Shown here in pieces: positions 24,796 through 33,604 of a DNA stretch of 64,000 nt (within the stretch, counting starts at the first letter, position 1; each line of letters begins with the position of its first letter). Below the pieces are notes generated by a model. It was given only the letters and a program-made list of their open reading frames with translations. It was not told the origin of the DNA and ran no database searches. Source of the DNA: a virus; IMG/VR virus record IMGVR_UViG_3300023174_000039, positions 1 to 64,000 of that record. The stretch is one strand, 5' to 3'. Both the position numbers and the translations under genes were made by a program.

Positions 24796-24802
24796 TACAA
24801 CT

Positions 24803-26770
24803 ATGGCACAAGAACTCAATTTTGAACAAAAACTAGCCGATTTGCTGGACACCCGCGATTTTCAAGCTGAAACCACAGGAAAAGATGGCCGCCCGTGCGA
24901 TACCGATAAGGCCAAAGTGTTTACTTTTGACTATGTATCGCAGTCAGGTAAAAATTACGGTACCATGGTTATAGTAGCAGGATCCAAAGACAATCCTACT
25001 GAAATGCTGATCATGTATGGTGACAATCTTGGCAAGACCATGGAGAGCCCCGAAGACCGCAACGACTTTTTTGAGTTCCAACAACAGTTAATGGCACTGT
25101 GCCACCGAAACAGATGGACCGGCACCATGATGGACATTAGCAAACTACACCAGGTGCGGGCATCCTTAAAGGCCTTGACTGAAGGCTTGTTTGAAGGCTA
25201 TTACGGAAACAAGCGTACCAGCTACAGTGGTGAGCCCACAGAAGCACGACTGGTAATTAACCATAATCGTGTGCTAGGTGAAAACGACAAACGCTATCGC
25301 TATGTGGAAAGTTTGTTTATTGAAACTGCTGATCGTGAACGTTTTAAATTACAATTTACAAATCTAGCAGGCGGCCGTGCCATGCTAGAACATGTGCGAC
25401 AAGGCGGCAAGCCCTACGATATTCGTGGCAGCCATATTAATAATATGGTAACCGAAATGAAAGTGTTAAACCGTTTCAATCGTGCCAGTCAAGGACGTGT
25501 GATGGAAGGTGTCACACAAGAGATTACAGAACAAGCTCAATCATACTATCAAAGTCTACGTGAAAGTGTCAAACGCATGGGCACACCACGTGGGTATGCC
25601 CACTACTTTGAGTCTTGGCATCCTGCTGAAATTGGTGCGCAAGAAGAACTGGTAGAAAACATCAAAACAATGTTTATTGAACAAACATTGGACTCACGAA
25701 TCGAAGAGGCTCTGCCACTATTGGCTCGTATACAACAACAAGGAAATGCTATGAGAGAAGCAGATATATTTGAATCGTGGATCAACAACTTGGCCGAAGG
25801 CACGTGGGAATTACCCGAAACGTCCAAACAAGTAAACAAGCTCAAAGAGTTGCTGAGCAAAGACTTGATTGTAGGTCCAGATGCAACCAATGCCAGAGAA
25901 CTGTTAGGCGGCATAGTTGGCGATGACATCTTGTTTGATCGTTTAGATGCATTAGCCAAGCAAGATGCTGATGCTAATGCCTGGAATGATACCGAAGTTA
26001 TGGCTCGTTTGGAAGAACTAGGCATTGACACAAGCCCACAAGAGCCAGCTGGTGTATTACCAGATGATGGCACAGAACCAGGTATCCAGCCTGAACAACC
26101 AGTGGCACCCACACAGGACATGCCTGAAGAACCTGAAATGGCTCCTGTAAGCGAAGCAGTTGAAAGTCTCAATGCCATGCGCAAGGCAGCCGGATTGCCT
26201 GTTGCAGAAAGTCGTGACCACGCAGGCAGTGAATACATTGACGAACTAGTGGGCAAGATTCTGGCACTAGAAAAGCCAGGTATGAGCACCAACAGCGACA
26301 ACGATGATTTCTACAAAGCTGTGTACGACGAATTAATTGAAATAGGTATGACTCCAAAAGCAGCTCGTTACAAAATCAACTATGACGAAGACTTTATAAG
26401 CGATGTAGCGTCAGCTTACCACCATTTCAGTAGTCATCCCGAAGTTGACGAAGGTGCGGCAGTTGATGCGTTCATGGTAGGTAAAAGCCCAGCGGTTGCA
26501 CATTTTGCCGACCAATTGGACAAGAGTGCAGAAAAATCAGTAGCTGAATGCAATTACACCATGGAAGGTGAATACTGTCCAGAACATGGACTTGCCGAAT
26601 GCGGTGGCATGTATGAAATGGGCACTGTGGCAGGCAGCATGGCTCCTGTCATGGGCGAAGGAAATGACGATCCCATGAACAGCAACAGTGCTATTACTGG
26701 TGCCTACTATGAAAGCAAGGACGGCGACGCATTGCTAGCCAGAATCAAATCTCTAGCCTTGGTGAAATAA
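24803..26770 (+). CDS. Large putative virion protein
   Basis: 655 aa. The N-terminal 300 residues form a folded-looking domain (GLFEGYYGNKRTSYSGE, RLVINHNRVLGENDKRYRYVESLFIE, KPYDIRGSHINNM); the rest is acidic with a Pro/Glu linker near 420-450 and a Cys/His patch YCPEHGLAECGG near 610. Proteins of this type recur in aquatic T4-like phages with unknown function. A late motif lies seven bases before the start, and a strong terminator follows. I infer a late structural or internal protein. Confidence 0.6.
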   Translation: MAQELNFEQKLADLLDTRDFQAETTGKDGRPCDTDKAKVFTFDYVSQSGKNYGTMVIVAGSKDNPTEMLIMYGDNLGKTMESPEDRNDFFEFQQQLMALCHRNRWTGTMMDISKLHQVRASLKALTEGLFEGYYGNKRTSYSGEPTEARLVINHNRVLGENDKRYRYVESLFIETADRERFKLQFTNLAGGRAMLEHVRQGGKPYDIRGSHINNMVTEMKVLNRFNRASQGRVMEGVTQEITEQAQSYYQSLRESVKRMGTPRGYAHYFESWHPAEIGAQEELVENIKTMFIEQTLDSRIEEALPLLARIQQQGNAMREADIFESWINNLAEGTWELPETSKQVNKLKELLSKDLIVGPDATNARELLGGIVGDDILFDRLDALAKQDADANAWNDTEVMARLEELGIDTSPQEPAGVLPDDGTEPGIQPEQPVAPTQDMPEEPEMAPVSEAVESLNAMRKAAGLPVAESRDHAGSEYIDELVGKILALEKPGMSTNSDNDDFYKAVYDELIEIGMTPKAARYKINYDEDFISDVASAYHHFSSHPEVDEGAAVDAFMVGKSPAVAHFADQLDKSAEKSVAECNYTMEGEYCPEHGLAECGGMYEMGTVAGSMAPVMGEGNDDPMNSNSAITGAYYESKDGDALLARIKSLALVK

Positions 26771-26787
26771 TTTACCATTCTCTAAAG

Positions 26788-26811
26788 AGCCCGGCCTAGT
26801 CGGGCTTTTTT
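26788..26811 (+). terminator. Rho-independent terminator
   Basis: AGCCCG pairs with CGGGCT around a 7-base loop, followed by a T run. It ends the late transcript before the gp32 promoter. Confidence 0.85.
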
Positions 26812-26849
26812 ATGGCTGACAAGAAAGGCAAAAGTCTTGCCATTTGCTA

Positions 26850-26878
26850 TTGCGATGCTAAATACATTCGTATACAAT
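26850..26878 (+). promoter_or_regulatory. Early promoter for gp32
   Basis: TTGCGA, 17 bases, TACAAT. The leader to the gp32 ATG is about 75 nt, the longest 5' region here, possibly leaving space for autoregulation as in T4 gp32. Confidence 0.55.
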
Positions 26879-26958
26879 ACAACTTGTATGCACAGGCAAC
26901 ACACATCTAAGTTTTTAGATAGGCATATTACATAGGCAACTTAACAAGGAGAAACACT

Positions 26959-27963
26959 ATGGCATCATTAGCAGAAATCAGAGCACGACTACAGGCAGCA
27001 GAAGGCAACAAAGGCGGACAAGGTTCGCAAGGTGGCGGAGACAAATCGATCTATCCACACTGGAACATGGAAGAAGGCCAATCGGCTACACTACGCTTCC
27101 TCCCTGATAGTAACACAAAAAACACATTCTTCTGGCAAGAACGAGCAATGATTCGTTTGCCTTTCAACGGTATCAAGGGAGAAATGGAATCTAAACAGGT
27201 CATGGTACAAGTACCCTGTGTTGAGATGTGGGGCGACGCTTGCCCAATCTTGGCAGAAGTACGTACATGGTTCAAGGACAAGAGTCTTGAAGACATGGGT
27301 CGTAAGTACTGGAAAAAACGCAGTTACATTTTCCAAGGCTTTGTTCGCGAGAACCCAATTGCTGACGACAAGACTCCGGACAATCCTATTCGCCGATTCA
27401 TCATTGGTCCTCAATTGTTCACGCTTATCAAAGGTGCGTTGATGGATCCTGAATTGGAAGAATTGCCAACAGACGCCATGCGTGGTCTGGACTTCCGTAT
27501 CACAAAAACACAAAAAGGTGGATACGCTGACTATAATACTTCAAAGTGGGCCCGTAAGGAATCTGCATTGACAGAAACTGAGCAAGCCGCAGTCGAAGCA
27601 CACGGCTTGTTTGACTTGAGCACATTCTTGCCCAAGCGTCCAACAGACGTGGAGTTGAAGGTTATCAAAGAGATGTTCGAAGCATCGGTAGATGGCCAAC
27701 CGTACGACACAGAGCGTTGGGGTCAGTACTTCCGTCCAGCAGGTGTTAACGCACCAGCAGGTGGCAACAGTGGAGTAACTGAAGACGATATTGTGGCCGC
27801 AAGTGCTCCTGTAGCCAAGGCAGCACCTGCCCCGGTAGCCGCATCACCATTTGATGATGAAGAAGAAGCGCCAGTTGCTACAGCACCAGTTGCCAAACCC
27901 GCTGCCGCCAGCGGTAATGCCCAAGATATTTTGGCCATGATTCGTGCTCGTCAGCAAAAATAA
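26959..27963 (+). CDS. 32: Single-stranded DNA-binding protein gp32
   Basis: 334 aa. It has the T4 gp32 plan: a Lys/Gly-rich N-terminal cooperativity arm, a DNA-binding core with YPHWNMEEGQSATLRFLPD, the CVEMWGDACP cysteine segment corresponding to the zinc site of T4 gp32 (reduced), KKRSYIFQGFVREN, RRFIIGPQLFTLIK and GLDFRITKTQKGGY, and an acidic Ala/Pro-rich C-terminal tail (FDDEEEAP) that contacts replication partners. An AACAAGGAG ribosome site is present. It coats ssDNA and organises UvsX, UvsY and helicase loading. Confidence 0.92.
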   Translation: MASLAEIRARLQAAEGNKGGQGSQGGGDKSIYPHWNMEEGQSATLRFLPDSNTKNTFFWQERAMIRLPFNGIKGEMESKQVMVQVPCVEMWGDACPILAEVRTWFKDKSLEDMGRKYWKKRSYIFQGFVRENPIADDKTPDNPIRRFIIGPQLFTLIKGALMDPELEELPTDAMRGLDFRITKTQKGGYADYNTSKWARKESALTETEQAAVEAHGLFDLSTFLPKRPTDVELKVIKEMFEASVDGQPYDTERWGQYFRPAGVNAPAGGNSGVTEDDIVAASAPVAKAAPAPVAASPFDDEEEAPVATAPVAKPAAASGNAQDILAMIRARQQK

Positions 27964-27991
27964 TTGACACCACATCACGCAAGGGGATAAC
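27964..27991 (+). promoter_or_regulatory. Possible promoter for uvsX
   Basis: A perfect TTGACA with GATAAC 16 bases on. The -10 is only 4/6 and lies within the terminator stem, so this is weak. Confidence 0.3.
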
Positions 27992-28010
27992 ACCTCTTGC
28001 GTTTCTTTCT
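27977..28010 (+). terminator. Hairpin terminator after gp32
   Basis: A 10-bp stem ACGCAAGGGG / CCTCTTGCGT (one G-U) with an ATAACA loop and a U-rich TTTCTTTCT tail, between gp32 and uvsX. Confidence 0.65.
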
Positions 28011-28025
28011 ATACATAGGTGAATT

Positions 28026-29081
28026 ATGGGAAAACCATTTGACGTTTCAAAGTTCCGCAAGGAAATTACAAAAAGCATTGACGGCCTGAGTATTGGCTTC
28101 AATGATCCTACAGATTGGATCAGCACAGGCAATTATGCCCTAAACTATTTGATCTCTGGTGACTTCAACCGCGGCATTCCGTTGGGCAAAGTCACTGTGT
28201 TTGCTGGTGACTCGGGTGCTGGTAAATCTTACATCTGTAGTGGCAACATTGTTAAACACGCACAAGAGCAAGGCATCTTTGTGGTGTTGATTGACAGTGA
28301 GAACGCACTAGATGAAGACTGGCTCAAAGCACTAGGCGTTGACACAGGCCAGGACAAACTGCTTAAATTAAGCATGGCCATGATTGATGATGTTGCCAAA
28401 ACAATTTCCACATTCATGAGTGATTACAAAGCCTTGCCCGATGGTGAGCGTCCCAAAGTCATGTTTGTTATTGACTCCTTGGGCATGTTGTTAACACCCA
28501 CAGACGTTAATCAGTTTGATGCAGGTGAAATGAAAGGTGACTTGGGTCGCAAGCCCAAAGCACTCACAGCACTTGTTCGTAACTGTGTTAATATGTTTGG
28601 TAGCTACAATGTTGGATTGGTATGTACCAACCACACATACGCATCACAAGACATGTTTGATCCGGATGACAAGATTAGTGGCGGGCAAGGCTTTATCTAT
28701 GCCAGCTCTATTGTGGTTGCCATGAAGAAGATGAAGCTCAAAGAAGATGAAGATGGCAACAAAGTTTCAGAAGTAAACGGTATCCGTGCTGGTTGCAAAG
28801 TTATGAAAACACGTTATGCTAAACCGTTTGAAGGAGTACAAGTCAAGATCCCTTACACAACAGGTATGAGTCCTTACTCAGGGCTAGTTGACTTGATTGA
28901 AAAGAAAAACTTACTCAAACGTGAAGGCAACAGCCTTGTGTTCACTACCAGTGCAGGCGAGATTATCAAGAAGTTCCGCAAAGCATGGGAAAAGAACGAC
29001 GACGGGTGTCTTGATACTGTGATGAAAGACTTTGCAAATCAGAAGGCAGAGGTAACTACAGTCGAGGAGGAAACAGAATGA
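28026..29081 (+). CDS. uvsX: RecA-like recombinase UvsX
   Basis: 351 aa. Walker A GDSGAGKS near residue 62, an IDSENALDEDWL segment, Walker B VMFVIDSLG near 147, and the L2-side GGQGFIYASSIVVAMKK. It forms filaments on ssDNA for strand exchange and recombination-dependent replication. Partner genes gp32 (upstream) and a UvsY-like gene (downstream) are adjacent. The stop overlaps the next gene by 4 nt (ATGA). Confidence 0.93.
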   Translation: MGKPFDVSKFRKEITKSIDGLSIGFNDPTDWISTGNYALNYLISGDFNRGIPLGKVTVFAGDSGAGKSYICSGNIVKHAQEQGIFVVLIDSENALDEDWLKALGVDTGQDKLLKLSMAMIDDVAKTISTFMSDYKALPDGERPKVMFVIDSLGMLLTPTDVNQFDAGEMKGDLGRKPKALTALVRNCVNMFGSYNVGLVCTNHTYASQDMFDPDDKISGGQGFIYASSIVVAMKKMKLKEDEDGNKVSEVNGIRAGCKVMKTRYAKPFEGVQVKIPYTTGMSPYSGLVDLIEKKNLLKREGNSLVFTTSAGEIIKKFRKAWEKNDDGCLDTVMKDFANQKAEVTTVEEETE

Positions 29082-29347
29082 GCGAAGTAGTAGCAAGCGA
29101 AATTTGGGGTGAACTCAAACGTTTTGTAAACACCGTGGATCGTGCAGAAGCCGCAGAAACTGTGGTACAGATCTTGATGGACAATGATTCAGATGTTGAT
29201 GATATTCGTAGTGCTTTCAAAGGTGATTCAGATATCAAACGTGCGTTGACTGCATACCTTGACAATGACAAAGACTACATCGAAGAAGAAGATGCAGAAG
29301 AAGATGAAGACTTTGACGACTTTGACAAGGACGACTGGGAAAATTAA
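29078..29347 (+). CDS. Small acidic protein coupled to uvsX
   Basis: 89 aa; the last 30 residues are almost all Asp/Glu (EEEDAEEDEDFDDFDKDDW). The N terminus is helical (EIWGELKRFVNTVDRAEAAETVVQIL). Its stop overlaps the following ATG by one base. An acidic DNA-mimic-like tail beside UvsX could tune recombination or gp32 binding, but no family is known to me. Confidence 0.6.
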   Translation: MSEVVASEIWGELKRFVNTVDRAEAAETVVQILMDNDSDVDDIRSAFKGDSDIKRALTAYLDNDKDYIEEEDAEEDEDFDDFDKDDWEN

Positions 29348-30591
29348 TGTCCTTGACATATTTTCCAATCCGAACTGCAACAAGTTGTCAATTAAAATGG
29401 AATTGGACGGCATTGTACCTCAATGGCGGGTTCTCTCGAACTTGCCATCGTACTGCTGAAACACAATTAACTCCAGAAAATTTTAGTGATTTTCACAATA
29501 CTGAAGTTGTGTTAAGCGATCGTACAAGAATGTTGCAAGGCCTATGGCCAGAGAAAAGTTGTTCGTATTGTAAAAATATTGAAGAAGCAGGCGGAACAAG
29601 TGATCGATTGCGACAAATTGACAATCCAAATTTATCTCCGCCTGAACTTGTTGATGATCCTTCTGCAATTGTAGTAAGTCCCACGGTACTAGAAGTATTT
29701 TTTAATAATACATGCAACCTAGGATGCTTGTACTGCACACCCTCATTGAGTTCTGTGATAAACACTGAAAATCACAAGTTTGGTAACTTTGATCAAAACG
29801 GTGTTTCGTTGACTCCTGTAGACATACACTATAAGGATCTATCTCCACATTTTTGGCAATGGTTTCCTGACGGCTTTCCCAAGCTCAAACGATTTGGAGT
29901 GCTAGGTGGTGAACCGTTCTATCAAAAAGAGTTTGAAAAACTTTTAGACATGATAGAGCAACATCCCAATCCCAATTGCGAACTCAACATCATAACCAAT
30001 CTTATGGTATCTCCGGACAGGTTAAGTATGTTTGTTGAACGTTTTAAAAAACTGTTGCTGACAAAAAAAATAAAACGAGTTGATATAACGTGCAGTATAG
30101 ATTGCTGGGGACCACAACAAGAGTATGTGAGATGGGGAATTGATCTTGAGCAATGGCAACAGAATTTTGAATCTCTAATCAAGCACAAATGGTTGTACAT
30201 TAGTATAAATCAAACTATAACAGCGTTGACTATCAAGACCATGCCTGATTTGTTGCTAAAGTTAAAAGAATGGAACGCTATACGCCCAGTACATCATCAC
30301 TTTAGTGGCCCGTCGCCGACTCCGAGCTACTTTGATGCTGGCATATTAGGCGGCGACGAGTTTAAACATGACTTTGATCAAATATTATCCTTGATGCCAC
30401 AATCTACTGATGAAGATAAAATAACATACAACTACATGTTGGGTATAGCAAATGGCATCGTACAGTCCCGGATTAATCCTGATGAGATTAACAAATTGTT
30501 AACTTATCTTGACGAGAAGGATCGCCGACGTGGCACAGATTGGAAAATATTATTTCCGTGGTTAGTGGAGTATAAAAAATATGTGGTATAG
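29347..30591 (+). CDS. N-twitch radical SAM protein (paralogue 2)
   Basis: 414 aa. N-terminal module C14-QLK-W, 14 residues, CH, then C-x2-C (CSYC, residues 72-75). The radical SAM core has C123-x3-C127-x2-C130 (TCNLGCLYC), GGEP in GVLGGEPFY, and SIDCWGPQQEYVRWG. Replacement of CC by CH in the N module is shared with 43693. The gene is embedded between uvsX and the uvsY-like gene with one-base and 11-base overlaps, so it is expressed with recombination genes. The substrate is unknown. Confidence 0.82.
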   Translation: MSLTYFPIRTATSCQLKWNWTALYLNGGFSRTCHRTAETQLTPENFSDFHNTEVVLSDRTRMLQGLWPEKSCSYCKNIEEAGGTSDRLRQIDNPNLSPPELVDDPSAIVVSPTVLEVFFNNTCNLGCLYCTPSLSSVINTENHKFGNFDQNGVSLTPVDIHYKDLSPHFWQWFPDGFPKLKRFGVLGGEPFYQKEFEKLLDMIEQHPNPNCELNIITNLMVSPDRLSMFVERFKKLLLTKKIKRVDITCSIDCWGPQQEYVRWGIDLEQWQQNFESLIKHKWLYISINQTITALTIKTMPDLLLKLKEWNAIRPVHHHFSGPSPTPSYFDAGILGGDEFKHDFDQILSLMPQSTDEDKITYNYMLGIANGIVQSRINPDEINKLLTYLDEKDRRRGTDWKILFPWLVEYKKYVV

Positions 30592-31033
30592 TAAAGTTAC
30601 GTCTAATCTTGGACTCATTCCTGATTTTATATCGCATTACGAAAACGAATTAGATCTGGCCAAACGAGACTGCAAAATTGGTGGTATAGTAGAAAAAAAT
30701 ATCACTGCATTACCGGGTATTACTGAGCACAGGTTTAATCAACTGCAAGAGATTGAAGCAGTATTGAATTTTCTCAACATCCAGTTGCGCAAGATTAGAC
30801 GCAAGCACTTCCAGAAATATTTAGAAGGCTATGCCAGAGCCTTAACTAGTAGGGATGCGGAGAAATATGTTGATGGTGAGGACGAAGTAATTGATTACGA
30901 AACCATCATCAACGAAGTAGCATATTTGCGAAATCGTTGGCTAGGGATCATGAAAGGTCTTGATACCAAACAGTGGCAAATGGGCCACGTGGTACGATTA
31001 CGTACTGCTGGCATGGAAGATATACAAGTTTAA
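30581..31033 (+). CDS. uvsY: UvsY-like recombination mediator (tentative)
   Basis: 150 aa, helical and charged (EHRFNQLQEIEAVLNFLNIQLRKIRRKHFQKYLEGYARALTSRDAEKYVDGEDEVIDYE). It ends with WLGIMKGLDTKQWQMGHVVRLRTAGMEDI. Size and position in the uvsX operon fit UvsY, which loads UvsX onto gp32-coated DNA. The identification is from position and general resemblance, not a hard motif. Confidence 0.5.
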   Translation: MWYSKVTSNLGLIPDFISHYENELDLAKRDCKIGGIVEKNITALPGITEHRFNQLQEIEAVLNFLNIQLRKIRRKHFQKYLEGYARALTSRDAEKYVDGEDEVIDYETIINEVAYLRNRWLGIMKGLDTKQWQMGHVVRLRTAGMEDIQV

Positions 31034-31041
31034 AGGAATCA

Positions 31042-32142
31042 ATGAGTTATCTATTTACAAGTGAAAGTGTGTCTGAAGGACACCCAGATAAAATAGCAGA
31101 CGCCATTAGCGATGCTGTATTAGATCTAGTTATGACCAAACAAGACACAGCATTGCGATGCGCATGCGAGACATTGGTTACTACCAATCGTGTCATAGTT
31201 GCAGGAGAATACAAAGGCATTTTACACGCCGAGGAAGTTGATTCTGCAGTTCGCAAAGTTATCAAAGATGTTGGGTACAAACAAGCAGGATTTAATTGGC
31301 AAACAGTAGAGATTACAAATTTATTGCATGGGCAAAGTGCTGACATTGCATTAGGAACTGACACCTTTGGCGCCGGAGATCAAGGATTGATGTTTGGATA
31401 TGCTTGCAATGAAACTGATGCACATATGCCTAGTGCAATTTATTGGAGCCACAAGATTGTAGAACAGCTTGCCAAGCTACGCAAAAACAATGACTTGCCT
31501 TGGTTAGGTCCAGATGCTAAGAGTCAGGTCACATTTGAATACAATGACGATGGCTCTCCTAAACGTATTGCTAAAGTGGTATGCTCTACGCAACATCACG
31601 AGTCAGTGGATATTGAGCAAGTTCAAATGTCTGTTGAAAGTGTGATTCGCAGTGTCTTACCGGAGAAATATGTTGACAATGCTACTGAGTTTTTTATTAA
31701 TCCTACTGGCCGTTTTGTTATTGGTGGCCCTGATGGTGATACAGGTCTCACCGGTCGTAAGATTATTGTTGATACTTATGGTGGGTATAGCCCTCATGGG
31801 GGCGGGGCTTTCTCAGGGAAAGATCCCACAAAGGTGGACCGTAGTGCCGCTTACATGATGCGCTATCTTGCCAAGAACATTGTAGCAAGTGGTCGAGCAG
31901 ATTGGGCTACAGTACAGATTAGTTATGCTATTGGTCTAGCACAGCCCATGAGCTTCTATGTAGAAACCGCAGACTTACAACAGAGTCGCGATCTAACCAA
32001 ATGGTTACAAGACAATGTTGATTTAACACCTCGTGGTATTATTGAACGTTTTAATTTGTTTAGGCCAATCTATAGTACAACAACCAATTACGGACACTTT
32101 GGCAAAGATTATTTGCCCTGGGAAAAAACAGACCTGTTCTAA
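31042..32142 (+). CDS. metK: S-adenosylmethionine synthetase
   Basis: 366 aa. It makes SAM from methionine and ATP. All signature motifs are present: SEGHPDKIADAISD near residue 10, GAGDQGLMFGYACNET near 112, NPTGRFVIGGPDGDTGLTGRKI near 220 and GGGAFSGKDPTKVDRSAAY near 253. It is slightly shorter than bacterial MetK (about 384 aa). AAAGGA precedes the ATG. It lies in the recombination operon just ahead of the glycan island. It could supply SAM to the seven radical SAM proteins and three methyltransferases of this phage. Confidence 0.95.
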   Translation: MSYLFTSESVSEGHPDKIADAISDAVLDLVMTKQDTALRCACETLVTTNRVIVAGEYKGILHAEEVDSAVRKVIKDVGYKQAGFNWQTVEITNLLHGQSADIALGTDTFGAGDQGLMFGYACNETDAHMPSAIYWSHKIVEQLAKLRKNNDLPWLGPDAKSQVTFEYNDDGSPKRIAKVVCSTQHHESVDIEQVQMSVESVIRSVLPEKYVDNATEFFINPTGRFVIGGPDGDTGLTGRKIIVDTYGGYSPHGGGAFSGKDPTKVDRSAAYMMRYLAKNIVASGRADWATVQISYAIGLAQPMSFYVETADLQQSRDLTKWLQDNVDLTPRGIIERFNLFRPIYSTTTNYGHFGKDYLPWEKTDLF

Positions 32143-32149
32143 TACTGTG

Positions 32150-32157
32150 TTTAAATA
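32150..32157 (+). promoter_or_regulatory. Possible late promoter TTTAAATA
   Basis: A late-type octamer five bases before the ATG of the glycan-island first gene. Confidence 0.35.
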
Positions 32158-32162
32158 GCAGT

Positions 32163-32918
32163 ATGAAAATTGTACTTGTAACAGGTGGGTTCGATCCCAT
32201 ACACTCCGGACACCTTGCCTACTTTCAGGCAGCAAAACAACTAGGTGATAAACTCATAGTTGGACTTAACTCAGATGAATGGCTTACTCGTAAAAAGGGC
32301 AAGCCATTCATGCCCATGAGTGAACGCTTTGCACTAGTTAGTGCATTGAGCATTGTGGATCAAGTGATTGTTTACAATGACAACGATAACTCCAGTTGTG
32401 ATGCAATTCAACTGATAAAAACACGTTACCCTAACGATACTATTGTGTTTGCCAACGGGGGCGATCGCACCAAGGATAACATTCCAGAAATGGTATTTGA
32501 CGATGTGGAGTTTGTGTTTGGTGTTGGTGGCGAAAACAAGATGAACTCTAGTTCCTGGATATTGGAAGATTGGAAGAAACCCAAGACCTCACGTGCCTGG
32601 GGGTATTATCGTGTGTTACACGAAGTTGGGCCAAACACCAAACTCAAAGAACTTACTGTGGCACCCAAGACCTGCTTGAGTATGCAACGACACGATCGAC
32701 GTGCTGAGTTTTGGTTTGTGGCAGAAGGTGAAGCCGCAGTGTATACCCTGGACAATTCCAGCGATCACGATCTTGTTGGTCATTTCAATGTGCATGACTA
32801 TATCTGGATCAAGAAAAATCAATGGCACATGCTGTGCAATGAAACTGACCAACCTCTTAAACTGATTGAAATTCAGTATGGTGAAGATTGTGTGGAAGAG
32901 GATATTGAGCGTCGATGA
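32163..32918 (+). CDS. Nucleotidyltransferase fused to a cupin
   Basis: 251 aa. Residues 1-130 are a cytidylyltransferase-type fold with GGFDPIHSGH (HxGH, residues 14-17), VGLNSDEWLTRKKG and a late FANGGDRTK motif, as in HldE/RfaE-type sugar-phosphate nucleotidyltransferases. Residues 140-251 are a cupin like the C-terminal domain of type II mannose-6-phosphate isomerases (RAWGYYRVLHEVGP, RAEFWFVAEGEA, W-H near 222). It probably activates a sugar phosphate for the glycosyltransferases that follow. The stop overlaps the next ATG by 4 nt. Confidence 0.75.
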   Translation: MKIVLVTGGFDPIHSGHLAYFQAAKQLGDKLIVGLNSDEWLTRKKGKPFMPMSERFALVSALSIVDQVIVYNDNDNSSCDAIQLIKTRYPNDTIVFANGGDRTKDNIPEMVFDDVEFVFGVGGENKMNSSSWILEDWKKPKTSRAWGYYRVLHEVGPNTKLKELTVAPKTCLSMQRHDRRAEFWFVAEGEAAVYTLDNSSDHDLVGHFNVHDYIWIKKNQWHMLCNETDQPLKLIEIQYGEDCVEEDIERR

Positions 32919-33604
32919 AAGCCATACCAGTTTACGTTGGGTATGATCCTAGAGAAGCAATTGCTTTTCATACCTGTGCTAACTCAATCATACGACATGC
33001 ATCAAAGCCTGTGGCTATTATTCCTGTGGCGCTGAACCTGTTTCGTGACTACGAAGAAACACATACAGATGGCAGCAATCACTTTATCTACACACGATTT
33101 CTTGTGCCACACCTGCAAGAATACACAGGATGGGCAATATTCATTGACGGCGACATGATTGTGCGTGATGACATTGTTAAACTATGGGAGTTGAAAAATC
33201 CCTACAATGACGTGATGGTAGTCAAGCACGATTACAAAACACGCATGCCTGTAAAATATTTAGGAGCACGAAATGAAGACTATCCTCGAAAAAATTGGTC
33301 TAGTGTTATTCTGTGGAATTGTAATAGCTTTCCTAACAGACAGCTTACTCCTGAGTTTGTCCAGCGAGCCACGGGCAGTGAGCTCCACCGCTTCTCGTGG
33401 CTAGATGATGCCCGCATAGGTGAACTGCCACCAGAGTGGAATTGGCTGCCAGATGAATATGGTGTCAACAAGGACGCTAAACTATTGCACTACACTCTGG
33501 GCACACCGTGCTTTCAAGAGTTTGCTGACACACCACAAGGTGATGAATGGCACAGAGAACGCATACTTACTGAATATTGTTTACAGAGGTCAATAGATGA
33601 ATGA
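32915..33604 (+). CDS. GT-A-type glycosyltransferase
   Basis: 229 aa. IPVYVGYDPREAIAFHTCANSI begins a GT8-like Rossmann domain; a D-x-D metal/nucleotide-sugar motif is FIDGDMIVRDD near residue 78; later NWSSVILWNCN and LLHYTLGTPCF. It would transfer a sugar from a nucleotide sugar, acceptor unknown. Overlaps of 4 nt upstream and 8 nt downstream place it in the island operon. Confidence 0.75.
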   Translation: MKAIPVYVGYDPREAIAFHTCANSIIRHASKPVAIIPVALNLFRDYEETHTDGSNHFIYTRFLVPHLQEYTGWAIFIDGDMIVRDDIVKLWELKNPYNDVMVVKHDYKTRMPVKYLGARNEDYPRKNWSSVILWNCNSFPNRQLTPEFVQRATGSELHRFSWLDDARIGELPPEWNWLPDEYGVNKDAKLLHYTLGTPCFQEFADTPQGDEWHRERILTEYCLQRSIDE

